Shown here: positions 43,614-52,344 of the stretch, in pieces | How the letters are laid out: each line of letters begins with the position of its first letter | How positions within the stretch are numbered: position 1 is the stretch's first letter | DNA from: Proteobacteria bacterium ST_bin12 | GTDB lineage: Bacteria; Pseudomonadota; Gammaproteobacteria; Burkholderiales; Methylophilaceae | Direction: 5' to 3' | DNA length: 64,000 nucleotides | Assembly: GCA_002083635.1 (NCBI GenBank) | Contig: MSXP01000001.1 | Location: 356,963-420,962 of the forward strand | The notes under the pieces: generated by a model | Told to the model about the DNA's origin: nothing | The model's input: the letters and a program-made list of their open reading frames with translations, nothing else | The model's database searches: none | Made by a program: the position numbers and the translations under genes

Positions 43614-44672
43614 ATGATTAAAAAATATCTCCCAGTAGTTGCCTTTTTTGCGGGATTCATTTGGGATGCATTAACCATTGGCAAAAACGTGAATGCATCG
43701 GACTTGCTGATTCTTTCAGCCTACCTATTCGGAACAGTTCCTATCATGGTTTGGCTGGTTAAAAGGGCGAATCTGCTCATTAATAACGCTGCACAAACCA
43801 CGCTTGCCATGCACGTTTCGTTTAAAGATGCCAATTGGAGAGAGCGACTGCCTTATCTTTTGTTGCAGTTTTTATTCGGCAGTTTATTTAGCGCATTATT
43901 TATTTTATATTTTAAAAGTTCATCACACCTAGCGGCCTTTGCTTGGTGTTTGGGATTAGGCGTTTTGCTAATCGCAAATGAGTTTTTAGAAACAGCGTAT
44001 AGACGATTTACGCTGATTTGGACTTTATTTGGTTTTAGCCTGATTTTATTGCTTAACTTTGTGTTGCCTTACAGCCTTGGCAGTATTCATTGGCTATGGT
44101 TTTTTGTCAGTATTATTTTGGCGGTAGTGATCACGCAAGCGCTTAAGCTAAAAATTTCACCACATTTAGGCAGTATTTATCCCACTTATTTAATTGCGAT
44201 ATTGATTGCCAGTATTTATGTGCTAGATGTGATTCCACCTGTGCCGCTAGTGATAAAAGATATTCAAGTCGGCACGCATCTAGAAAAAGTATCAAACACC
44301 TATAAACTGCAGCAAGATAAAGCACCTGCGTGGCGCTTTTGGAGAAGTACATCCAACAGTGTGCACATTGTTAAAGGCGAAAAAGTGTATTGTATTTCGT
44401 CTGTATTTGCGCCATCCAACTTAGAAACTCGGCTTTATCACCGTTGGCAAATGCATGATAAAAAACAGGGTTGGGTAACTATGTCGCGCATTGGGTTCGC
44501 TTTAACAGGAGGGCGCAATAAAGGTTACAGAGGATATACCTACAAGCAAAATGTAGCTTTTGGCTTATGGCGCGTTAAAGTAGAAACCGAGAATGGGCGC
44601 ACCATCTCGGTTCATGAATTTACCATTAATAATGATAAAAATAATCAGAATAAAGTGATAAAAGTGATTTGA
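43614..44672 (+). CDS. DUF2914 membrane protein
   Basis: A 352-residue protein with seven to eight hydrophobic segments (residues ~5-205) and a C-terminal soluble DUF2914 domain. The domain signature is visible: VYCISSVFAPSNLETRLYHRW, then GGRNKGYRGYTYKQN and LWRVKVETENGRTI. DUF2914 is a small beta-rich domain of unknown function, usually periplasmic. It ends convergent with the YqhA-like gene, leaving only 4 bases between stops. Confidence 0.83.
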   Translation: MIKKYLPVVAFFAGFIWDALTIGKNVNASDLLILSAYLFGTVPIMVWLVKRANLLINNAAQTTLAMHVSFKDANWRERLPYLLLQFLFGSLFSALFILYFKSSSHLAAFAWCLGLGVLLIANEFLETAYRRFTLIWTLFGFSLILLLNFVLPYSLGSIHWLWFFVSIILAVVITQALKLKISPHLGSIYPTYLIAILIASIYVLDVIPPVPLVIKDIQVGTHLEKVSNTYKLQQDKAPAWRFWRSTSNSVHIVKGEKVYCISSVFAPSNLETRLYHRWQMHDKKQGWVTMSRIGFALTGGRNKGYRGYTYKQNVAFGLWRVKVETENGRTISVHEFTINNDKNNQNKVIKVI

Positions 44673-44676
44673 TTAA

Positions 44677-45219
44677 TTAATGTTTCGCATCGTTGTGCGC
44701 CATTAACTTATCAATGTAGGCAATTGCAACAGCAGACAAAACAAACGTCACGTGAATAATGGTCTGCCACATCATGACTTTGTCGGTTAAGTTTTCGGCA
44801 TTAATAAACGTTTTGAGCAAATGAATCGATGAAATACCAATAATCGCTGTGGCCAATTTTACCTTGAGCAAATTGGCATTTACATGCGATAACCAATCAG
44901 GTTCGTCTGGGTGACCACTTAAATTTAAGCGCGATACAAATGTTTCGTAACCGCCCACAATCACCATAATCAGCAAGTTTGAAATCATCACCACATCAAT
45001 TAAACCCAATACAATCAACATGATATCGGCTTCAACCAGCATAGTTGCTTTTTGCACTAAGTGCATTAGCTCAACACCAAAGAAAAACACATAAACGGCT
45101 TGCGCGATAATCAAGCCTAAATAAAGCGGCAATTGTAACCAGCGGCTGCCGAATAAAATATTCGACATAATATTGCCCTGTTTGTATTCGCCAGCAGTTG
45201 GTTTGGTTTTTGGTTGCAT
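44677..45219 (-). CDS. UPF0114 (YqhA, TIGR00645) membrane protein
   Basis: A 180-residue protein with four hydrophobic segments. FGSRWLQLPLYLGLIIAQ, IDVVMISNLLIMVIVGGYETFVS and IGISSIHLLKTFI fit the UPF0114 family, of unknown function. I chose the ATG at 45219 because AGGA precedes it; a further ATG at residue 18 is the start in some homologues. It is 37 bases downstream of rlmJ on the same strand. Confidence 0.88.
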   Translation of the reverse strand: MQPKTKPTAGEYKQGNIMSNILFGSRWLQLPLYLGLIIAQAVYVFFFGVELMHLVQKATMLVEADIMLIVLGLIDVVMISNLLIMVIVGGYETFVSRLNLSGHPDEPDWLSHVNANLLKVKLATAIIGISSIHLLKTFINAENLTDKVMMWQTIIHVTFVLSAVAIAYIDKLMAHNDAKH

Positions 45220-45256
45220 TCGATTTCCTAAATTAAAAGCTAATGTGTATTTTACC

Positions 45257-46102
45257 TTATGTGATGTGGCTTGTGAGTTGATAATTCGCTGTGTCATCCG
45301 CGCTTAATAAATCGGTCAATATTGGCATCGCTTCATTCAATAAATCAGGCAGAACATACGGCGGGTTGATAATAAACATAGCGCTACCGTGCATGCCGTA
45401 ACCATTTTCGCTGGGCGATTGCACATTTAATTCAATACTTAACCAATTTTTAGGGTGGAATTTTTTTAAGTTAGCCAGCATTTGTGCTGGTTCAGGTCGC
45501 TGCAATAAGGGATACCAAATTAAATAAGTACCCGTGGCAAAGCGCTTTAAGCTATCTTGCATGCAGTCGACCACGCGCTGATAATCCTCTTTCAATTCAT
45601 AAGGAGGGTCGATTAAAACCACCGCGCGCTTGGTCGGCGGTGGTAAACAGGCTTTTATGCCAGCAAAACCATCCTGTAGCGCGACTTTTGTTTGTCTGCC
45701 TTGCTGACTAAAATTTTCAGTCAGTAATTTGTAATCGTTTGGGTGCAACTCAAAAAGCCGCATTTTGTCTTCAGCGCGCAAATAATGCGCGGCGATTTGT
45801 GGTGAACCTGGATAAAAATCAAGACTATTTTTAGAGTTAAACGATTGAACACAATCAATAAATTGGCTTAAATGATGTGTTAAGTTTTTTGCATGCATTA
45901 GTCTTGCAATGCCTGTTTCAAACTCTGCATTTTTTTGTGCAAATTCACTGCTTAATGCATACATTCCTGCGCCTGCATGCGTATCAATGTACCAATAAGG
46001 CGCAGCTTTTTGATTAAAATAATCCAACACCACACTTAACACATAATGTTTTAATACATCGGCATGGTTGCCTGCGTGAAAGGCGTGGCGGTAACTTAAC
46101 AT
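45257..46102 (-). CDS. rlmJ: 23S rRNA (adenine-2030 N6)-methyltransferase RlmJ
   Basis: A 281-residue SAM methyltransferase. MLSYRHAFHAGNHADVLKHYVL and the WYIDTHAGAGMY motif I are typical of RlmJ, and the catalytic motif is LIDPPYE. It modifies A2030 of 23S rRNA in E. coli. Length fits (E. coli 280). It is divergent from the CDF transporter across 101 bases. Confidence 0.95.
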   Translation of the reverse strand: MLSYRHAFHAGNHADVLKHYVLSVVLDYFNQKAAPYWYIDTHAGAGMYALSSEFAQKNAEFETGIARLMHAKNLTHHLSQFIDCVQSFNSKNSLDFYPGSPQIAAHYLRAEDKMRLFELHPNDYKLLTENFSQQGRQTKVALQDGFAGIKACLPPPTKRAVVLIDPPYELKEDYQRVVDCMQDSLKRFATGTYLIWYPLLQRPEPAQMLANLKKFHPKNWLSIELNVQSPSENGYGMHGSAMFIINPPYVLPDLLNEAMPILTDLLSADDTANYQLTSHIT

Positions 46103-46203
46103 ATAAACATGGGTGAATTTTGCATGCCAAAATTATAGAGGCAAAGCCGCGATTTCTTGTATGATTCATATAAATAAATTTAACCTCATTAAATAGAAAA
46201 GCC

Positions 46204-46866
46204 ATGGATAACCACCATCATCATGACGCACATCCAGAAAAGTCTTTTCCAAACAGTATCTATGCCATTCCATTTTTCTTGATTTTTGCATTTGCAATAC
46301 TTGAGTTTTTTGGCGGTATTTGGACCAATTCATTGGCTTTATTAAGTGATGCTTGGCACATGTTTTCGGATTTATTCGCGCTTGGGCTGGCATGGATTGC
46401 TGCACATTTATCGGCCAAGCCCGGTACGCATCGGCATGCCAGCGGTCAAAGTCATTTAGAAATTGCCGCTTCTGCCGTCAATGTGCTGCTCATGTTTGCC
46501 GTAGTGACTTATATTATTATTGAAGCCATACAACGGTTTAATCACCCGCAAGCAGTCACTGGCGGCTACGTGATAATGATTGCTATGGCTGGTTTAGTAG
46601 TGAATTTAATTGTATTAAAAATGTTACATGGTCATGATGATGACCATGCGCATGGTGCTGAACACAACCACAATAAACGCGCCGCTTATTTACACGTGAT
46701 GGGCGATTTATTGGGGTCAGTCGCAGCAGTGGTGGCAGGTACGGTTATCTATTTCACAGGGTGGCTATTAATCGACCCTATATTATCTATTTTTATATCG
46801 TTGTTAATTCTGATTGTGACCATCAAACTCACCAAAGATATTTGGACTTCATATAAAAACGGTTAG
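46204..46866 (+). CDS. Cation diffusion facilitator, short form without C-terminal domain
   Basis: A 220-residue metal/proton antiporter of the CDF family (CzcD/ZitB-like). It has a His-rich N-terminus (MDNHHHHDAHPE), six membrane spans, and metal-site motifs SDAWHMFSD in span 2 (HxxxD) and HVMGDLLGS in span 5 (HxxxD), a pattern associated with zinc. A His-rich loop (HGHDDDHAHGAEHNH) lies between spans 4 and 5. The protein ends right after span 6, so the usual ~80-residue cytoplasmic dimerisation domain is missing. The stop is clean, so this appears natural. Confidence 0.88.
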   Translation: MDNHHHHDAHPEKSFPNSIYAIPFFLIFAFAILEFFGGIWTNSLALLSDAWHMFSDLFALGLAWIAAHLSAKPGTHRHASGQSHLEIAASAVNVLLMFAVVTYIIIEAIQRFNHPQAVTGGYVIMIAMAGLVVNLIVLKMLHGHDDDHAHGAEHNHNKRAAYLHVMGDLLGSVAAVVAGTVIYFTGWLLIDPILSIFISLLILIVTIKLTKDIWTSYKNG

Positions 46867-46912
46867 CAATTTACTTTAGTACCTTACACATATACTTTTA
46901 AAGGAGAACGCA

Positions 46913-47095
46913 ATGCCCTACGTTAATATCAAACTAGCAGGCGAAGTCAGCCGCGAACAAAAAGCCCAAATCGCTAAAGAAATCACCGAAACCCTAGAGC
47001 GCGTGGCGCATAAGCCAAAATCGTATACCTATATTACGTTTGAAGAAGTGGCGTATGAAGATTGGGCTATAGGCGGGCAGTTGTTGGATGAATGA
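46913..47095 (+). CDS. 4-oxalocrotonate tautomerase family protein
   Basis: A 60-residue protein with Pro directly after the initiator Met (MPYVNIKLAGEVSREQKAQI), the catalytic base of the tautomerase superfamily. Length fits the 58-62 residue class, which assembles as hexamers. An AAGGAG site precedes it. The natural substrate is not evident; no aromatic-degradation genes are near. Confidence 0.88.
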   Translation: MPYVNIKLAGEVSREQKAQIAKEITETLERVAHKPKSYTYITFEEVAYEDWAIGGQLLDE

Positions 47096-47134
47096 AGCCA
47101 GTAAAATTGGCTTGGACGGTGCTAAAATATTAGC

Positions 47135-48934
47135 ATGTTCGATCCGAAGCCCATTTTAAAAAACCTGCCTAATCTGCCTGGCGTTTATCGCATGATTAAC
47201 GCCGCAGACGAAGTGATTTATGTCGGTAAAGCTAAAGACATTAAAAAGCGCGTTTCTAGCTATTTTAATAAAAACTTGCCTAGCCCACGTACGCGCATGA
47301 TGGTCAGTAATATCGTTAAGATTGAAACGACGGTTACGCGTAGCGAAGCAGAGGCTTTGCTGTTAGAGAACAATCTCATCAAAGGCTTAATGCCGCGTTA
47401 CAACGTCTTGTTTCGCGATGACAAGTCTTATCCTTATATCTCCTTAACAGGTGATAAATTTTCCCGTTTGGCATTTCACCGCGGTGCGCAACGCAAAGGG
47501 TCACGCTATTTCGGCCCTTTTCCCAATAGTGTTGCGGTGCGCGAAAGTATTCAGCTTTTACAAAAAGTGTTTAAATTACGCACTTGCGAAAATACCGTCT
47601 TCGCCAATCGTAGCCGTCCCTGTTTGCAATACCAAATCGAGCGTTGCACCGCGCCGTGTGTGGATTATATTTCGACAGAAGATTATGCGCACGATGTGAA
47701 TATGGCCGCGCTGTTTTTAGAGGGTAAAACCAATGAGGTGATGAATACATTGGGTGACAAAATGAATACGGCGGCGGCGAATCAGGAATACGAAATGGCG
47801 GTGGTATTCAGAGACCGCATGCAGGCGCTGCGCCAAGTGCAGGCCAAACAGTTTGTTAGCGATTTCAGCGTATCGGATGCCGATGTCATCGCCTGCGCGA
47901 ATATTGCGGGTCAGCATTGCATTAACCTAGTGATGATTCGCGGCGGGCGGCATTTGGGCGATAAAAGCTTTATGCCAAAAAATACGCAAGATGCGGATTT
48001 GGTGGAAACCGTAGAAGCGTTTTTAACCCAACATTACGTGGCGCAAAATACGCCGCCTATGATTGTTTGTGGTGCCGAGGTGGATGTGAAAACCTTTGAA
48101 TTGGCATTTAGCGAGCAATCGGGTCGCAAAATCAAAATCATCACCAATGCGATTGGCGATAAGCGCGTTTGGTTAAAAATGGCACAAACCAATGCTGAAT
48201 TAGCATTGACGCAAAAACAAGCCGCAGCCAGCAACCAAGAAGCGCGATTATTTGCCTTGCGCGATGCGTTAAGTCTGCCAGAAACCACCGAGCGCATTGA
48301 ATGCTTTGATATTAGCCACACCATGGGCGAGGCAACGGTGGGCAGTTGTGTGGTATTTGATAAAGGCAATCTGCAAAATAGTGAATACAGGCGCTACAAC
48401 ATCACAGGCATTACGCCAGGAGACGATTACGCCGCCATGCGCGATGTGTTGACCCGCCGTTACAAAAAAGTAGCAGCAGGCGAGGGCGTGCGACCCGATT
48501 TGATTTTTATTGATGGAGGTAAAGGCCAACTGGGCGTAGCGATGGAAGTGATGCAAGAAGTAGGCTTGGAAGACATTTTACTGATTGGCATTGCTAAAGG
48601 CGAAGAGCGCAGGCCTGGTTTAGAAACCATGATTTTCTCTGACACAGGCGAAATGCTGAACTTAGAAAAAGATAATCAAGGCTTACATTTATTGCAACAA
48701 ATCCGTGACGAATCGCATCGCTTTGCCATTACAGGCCATCGCGCCAAACGCGCCAAAGCCCGTATGACCTCAAGCTTGGAAGATATAGAAGGTGTAGGTG
48801 CAAAACGCCGTAAAGCATTGCTAACGCGGTTTGGTGGATTAGATGGGGTGAAAAGTGCTAGTATGGATGAAATTGCACAGGTAGAAGGCATCAGTAAAAC
48901 ATTGGCCCAAACTATTTACGAGCAACTACATTAA
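47135..48934 (+). CDS. uvrC: Excinuclease ABC subunit UvrC
   Basis: A 599-residue nucleotide-excision-repair nuclease. It has an N-terminal GIY-YIG domain (GVYRMINAADEVIYVGKAKDIKKR), a four-Cys cluster region (CENTVFANRSRPCLQYQIERCTAPC), a UVR motif near 205-240, the C-terminal RNase-H-like nuclease domain (ECFDISHTMGEATVGSCVVF, then LIFIDGGKGQLG) and terminal HhH motifs (LEDIEGVGAKRRKALL). It precedes pgsA, as in many proteobacteria. Confidence 0.98.
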   Translation: MFDPKPILKNLPNLPGVYRMINAADEVIYVGKAKDIKKRVSSYFNKNLPSPRTRMMVSNIVKIETTVTRSEAEALLLENNLIKGLMPRYNVLFRDDKSYPYISLTGDKFSRLAFHRGAQRKGSRYFGPFPNSVAVRESIQLLQKVFKLRTCENTVFANRSRPCLQYQIERCTAPCVDYISTEDYAHDVNMAALFLEGKTNEVMNTLGDKMNTAAANQEYEMAVVFRDRMQALRQVQAKQFVSDFSVSDADVIACANIAGQHCINLVMIRGGRHLGDKSFMPKNTQDADLVETVEAFLTQHYVAQNTPPMIVCGAEVDVKTFELAFSEQSGRKIKIITNAIGDKRVWLKMAQTNAELALTQKQAAASNQEARLFALRDALSLPETTERIECFDISHTMGEATVGSCVVFDKGNLQNSEYRRYNITGITPGDDYAAMRDVLTRRYKKVAAGEGVRPDLIFIDGGKGQLGVAMEVMQEVGLEDILLIGIAKGEERRPGLETMIFSDTGEMLNLEKDNQGLHLLQQIRDESHRFAITGHRAKRAKARMTSSLEDIEGVGAKRRKALLTRFGGLDGVKSASMDEIAQVEGISKTLAQTIYEQLH

Positions 48935-48958
48935 CTTAAAATAAAGTATAAAAATAAT

Positions 48959-49561
48959 ATGTTGTGGAACATCCCCAATATTCTAACCGTGTTGCGAATC
49001 GCGCTGATTCCTGTATTCGTTGGTATTTTCTACTTGCCGCACAATTTATATGCGCTTGGCATGACGCCATCACACACTTTAAATGTGGCTGCGGCGAGTG
49101 TCTTCGCGCTAGCCGCTTTTACCGATTGGCTAGATGGGTTTTGGGCGCGAAAATTTAATCAAACTTCTAAATTTGGTGCATTTTTAGACCCTGTTGCCGA
49201 TAAATTAATGGTAGCTGCTGCGCTAATTGTGTTGGTGGAGTTTGGTCGGGTTGGTGCAGTGGTGTCGCTTATTATTATTGGTCGCGAAATCGCCATTAGT
49301 GCATTGCGTGAGTGGATGGCTGGCACTGGTAAAAGCAATAATGTAGCGGTTGCAACCATTGGCAAGATTAAAACTGCGGCACAAATGGCCGCTATATTTT
49401 TATTGCTCTATTACGATAGTGTGAGTTTGGGATTTTTAGGCGTTTTTAATACTAAACTTGTGGGCCAAGTTTTGATTATTTTCGCGGCTTTTTTAACATT
49501 GTTATCAATGGCTTATTATCTAAAAGCGGCATGGCCGCATCTTAAAGAATCTATTCGCTGA
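48959..49561 (+). CDS. pgsA: CDP-diacylglycerol-glycerol-3-phosphate 3-phosphatidyltransferase PgsA
   Basis: A 200-residue inner-membrane enzyme for phosphatidylglycerol synthesis. The CDP-alcohol phosphotransferase motif D-x2-DG-x2-AR-x8-G-x3-D-x3-D is complete (starting DWLDGFWARKF and ending FLDPVADK). The N-terminus MLWNIPNILTVLRIALIP is typical. It starts 24 bases after uvrC and is followed by two tRNA genes. Confidence 0.96.
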   Translation: MLWNIPNILTVLRIALIPVFVGIFYLPHNLYALGMTPSHTLNVAAASVFALAAFTDWLDGFWARKFNQTSKFGAFLDPVADKLMVAAALIVLVEFGRVGAVVSLIIIGREIAISALREWMAGTGKSNNVAVATIGKIKTAAQMAAIFLLLYYDSVSLGFLGVFNTKLVGQVLIIFAAFLTLLSMAYYLKAAWPHLKESIR

Positions 49562-49616
49562 ATTTTTTTGCTCAATATTAATCGTTAAGTTTAGTAATTA
49601 ATTAGTAGATTTAGTC

Positions 49617-49644
49617 TTGACGCTATGCCGAAAACCGCTATAAT
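49617..49644 (+). promoter_or_regulatory. Promoter of tRNA-Gly
   Basis: TTGACG (49617-49622) and TATAAT (49639-49644) are 16 bases apart and end 18 bases before the tRNA. The sequence between TATAAT and the tRNA is GC-containing, as in many stable-RNA promoters. Confidence 0.75.
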
Positions 49645-49662
49645 GCTGGCTGTCTTAACGAC

Positions 49663-49738
<76 letters not shown>

Positions 49739-49823
49739 AATAATCACTAACACGGCGAATGCATGCATGCTTTCGCCGTTTTGGTTTTAAGCATCTAATT
49801 TTAAATTAAATGCTGTACTTTAA

Positions 49824-49897
49824 GGCGCGATAGCAAAGCGGTTATGCTGCGGCCTGCAAAGCCGTTTAGGCCGGTTCGACTCCGGCTCGCGCCTCCA
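49824..49897 (+). tRNA. cysT: tRNA-Cys (anticodon GCA)
   Basis: A 74-base cloverleaf with acceptor stem GGCGCGA / TCGCGCC, anticodon loop CTGCAAA, T loop GTTCGACTC and an encoded CCA. It follows tRNA-Gly by 85 bases, as cysT follows glyW in E. coli; the tRNA-Leu that comes next there is absent here. Confidence 0.98.
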
Positions 49898-50050
49898 AAA
49901 CTTCATTTCTTTTAATCAAAAATACTATTAAATTTTGTTAATTTTGGCACATTAGTCGCCAATTATTAAGCGATTGACCATCAGTACAATTGTAGTATTC
50001 GCCAAATGTTGATACATTACTTTAAATACATAATTTAACAGGTTGAAGTG

Positions 50051-52309
50051 ATGAGTCTAGACAACAAAAGTCAGGACGCAAGCAATCAGGACAGTGTCAA
50101 TACAAATGGTTTAAAAAAATCATTGGAATTGCCTACAAACAAGCCAAACTCAACCAATATCAATTTGGACGATTTATTGCATACACAAGCCAACAGTGCT
50201 GATTCGCTGCTTGGATGCTTGTTACTCGCTTGCCGTGGACACCAAGTGGTCACGACTAAAGATGCATTAATTGCTGGCTTGCCGCTAAAAAATGGAAAAA
50301 TGACGCCTGCTTTATTCAAGCGTGCGGGCGAGCGTGCAAATTTAGCGGTGACTGTTCTAAAAATACCAGTTAATCAAATTCGTGCCACTTTTTTACCTGT
50401 GACTTTGTTATTGCATAACGATGACGCCTGTCAGCTTGTTAGTATTGATGCAAAGGCGAACCAAGCACGTGTGATTTACCCAGAACTTGACGATGCTGAG
50501 GTAATGGTCTCGTTAGATGAAATTGCCGCGCAGTATGCAGGGTATTGCATTGTCACCAAACCTAAATATATATTTGATAAGCGCGCGCCTGCTGTTGGTA
50601 AGGTGCGTTTAAGACACTGGTTTTGGGGTGCTTTAGCCGAAAATAAACGTATTTATCGTGATGTAATGGTGGCTGCATTCGTAGTGAATATGTTTGCGCT
50701 TGCCATGCCTTTGTTTACCATGAATGTGTATGACAGGGTTGTGCCGAATCGGTCAATAGAAACCTTATGGGTATTGGCGATTGGCGTGATGGTGATTGTT
50801 GTTGGCGATTTCATTTTGCGTACCATGCGCGGTTATTTTTTAGACTGGGCCAGTACCCGCATTGATATTCAATTAAGTGCGCGCATTATGCAGCAAGTAT
50901 TAGGCTTGCGTATGGAACAGCGCCCTAACTCTGTGGGTTCATTCGCCAGCAATTTACGTTCATTTGAAAGTGTGCGCGATTTTATTACTTCCGCCACTAT
51001 CACCACTTTAATTGATGTCCCTTTTGGTATTATTTTTATTATTGTCATGGCTTGGATTTCGCCGCTGATGGTGATTCCAGTAATTGTGGGTGCAATTATT
51101 ATGCTGGCCTATGCGTTTAGTGTGCAAAGCAAAATGCATGCACTTTCTGAAACCATGTATCGCGCAGGTGCTGTACGCAATGCGACATTAATTGAAAGCC
51201 TAGTGGGTTTAGAAACGATTAAAGCGTTAGGAATAGAAGGCGGAATGCAACGAAAATGGGAGCATAGTGCGACTTACTTAACTGAAGTTGGCAGTAAATT
51301 ACGCTTACTTTCATCTTCTATTCACAATGGTTCTAGTGCTATTCAGCAAACTATTTCTATTAGCTTAATTTTATTGGGCGTGTATTTGGTGACCAGTGGC
51401 GACCTTACTATGGGTGGGCTAATTGCTTGCACCATGTTGTCTTCGCGCGCCTTAGTGCCTATCTCACAAACCGCTGGCTTGCTGACGCAATACCACACCG
51501 CATCCACATCATTGCAATCTCTGGATGAGATTATGAATAAGCCTGTAGAGCGAGCGCAGGATGCCAACTTTTTATCGAGACCCACTTTTAAAGGCGACAT
51601 TGAGTTTAGAGAGGTGAGCTTTAATTATCCAAGCGCAGAAGAAAGTGCCTTAACCAAAGTATCGTTCAAAATTAAAGCAGGCGAGCGCATTGCTCTGCTG
51701 GGTCGTATGGGCTCAGGCAAAACGACTATACATAAGCTAATTTTAGGGCTTTATCAGCCAACAGAGGGTGCTATTTTAATTGATGGTATTGATGCGCGTC
51801 AAATTGATCCTGCAGAATTGCGCCGTTGCGTGGGCTATGTGCAACAAGAAACGCATTTGTTTTACGGCACCATGCGCGAAAATTTAACCATCACCACCCC
51901 ACATGCAGATGATGCAACTGTGTTGGCAGCTGCACATGCTGGCGGTATAGACGAATTTATCAATGCGCATCCAAAAGGCTTTGATTTAAGTGTTGGGGAG
52001 AGAGGCGAAACGCTCTCCGGTGGCCAAAAACAAGGCGTTGGAATTGCGCGTGCGCTCATTGGCAAGCCAGCTATTATCTTACTTGATGAGCCAACCAGTG
52101 CGATGGATCACTCAGCCGAGGATGCAGTTAAAAAACGCTTAATGGAAGCCGCGCAGGGCAAAACATTAGTGCTTATTTCGCATCGTACAGGCTTATTTGA
52201 TTTAGCCGATCGCATCGTTGTGATTGATGCGGGGCGCATTGTGGCGGACGGTCCAAAAGCGCAAATCATAGAAGCGCTACGTGCTGGGAAAATAGGTAAA
52301 GCGCTGTAA
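50051..52309 (+). CDS. Type I secretion ATPase/permease, LapB-like
   Basis: A 752-residue exporter. The N-terminal ~130 residues form a C39-peptidase-like domain without the catalytic Cys (where an active protease has QxxxxDCG.A this reads ADSLLGCLLLACR), as usual for RTX adhesin exporters. A six-span membrane domain (about 170-450) and an ATPase follow: Walker A LLGRMGSGKTT, signature ETLSGGQKQGVGIARA, Walker B IILLDEPTS. The ATG at 50051 follows AGGTTGAA; a GTG lies directly before. It begins a four-gene secretion locus 153 bases after tRNA-Cys. Confidence 0.94.
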   Translation: MSLDNKSQDASNQDSVNTNGLKKSLELPTNKPNSTNINLDDLLHTQANSADSLLGCLLLACRGHQVVTTKDALIAGLPLKNGKMTPALFKRAGERANLAVTVLKIPVNQIRATFLPVTLLLHNDDACQLVSIDAKANQARVIYPELDDAEVMVSLDEIAAQYAGYCIVTKPKYIFDKRAPAVGKVRLRHWFWGALAENKRIYRDVMVAAFVVNMFALAMPLFTMNVYDRVVPNRSIETLWVLAIGVMVIVVGDFILRTMRGYFLDWASTRIDIQLSARIMQQVLGLRMEQRPNSVGSFASNLRSFESVRDFITSATITTLIDVPFGIIFIIVMAWISPLMVIPVIVGAIIMLAYAFSVQSKMHALSETMYRAGAVRNATLIESLVGLETIKALGIEGGMQRKWEHSATYLTEVGSKLRLLSSSIHNGSSAIQQTISISLILLGVYLVTSGDLTMGGLIACTMLSSRALVPISQTAGLLTQYHTASTSLQSLDEIMNKPVERAQDANFLSRPTFKGDIEFREVSFNYPSAEESALTKVSFKIKAGERIALLGRMGSGKTTIHKLILGLYQPTEGAILIDGIDARQIDPAELRRCVGYVQQETHLFYGTMRENLTITTPHADDATVLAAAHAGGIDEFINAHPKGFDLSVGERGETLSGGQKQGVGIARALIGKPAIILLDEPTSAMDHSAEDAVKKRLMEAAQGKTLVLISHRTGLFDLADRIVVIDAGRIVADGPKAQIIEALRAGKIGKAL

Positions 52310-52344
52310 AAACAGCCATTTAGCTAAATAAATCAGGTAAAAAT

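Noticed and set aside
46166..46405. Antisense ORF over the CDF gene start
   Set aside because: No ribosome site or family resemblance, and the CDF frame on the other strand is clear.
49898..50050. Attachment site repeat downstream of tRNA-Cys
   Set aside because: I found no duplication of the tRNA 3' end in this AT-rich gap, so there is no direct evidence for integration.
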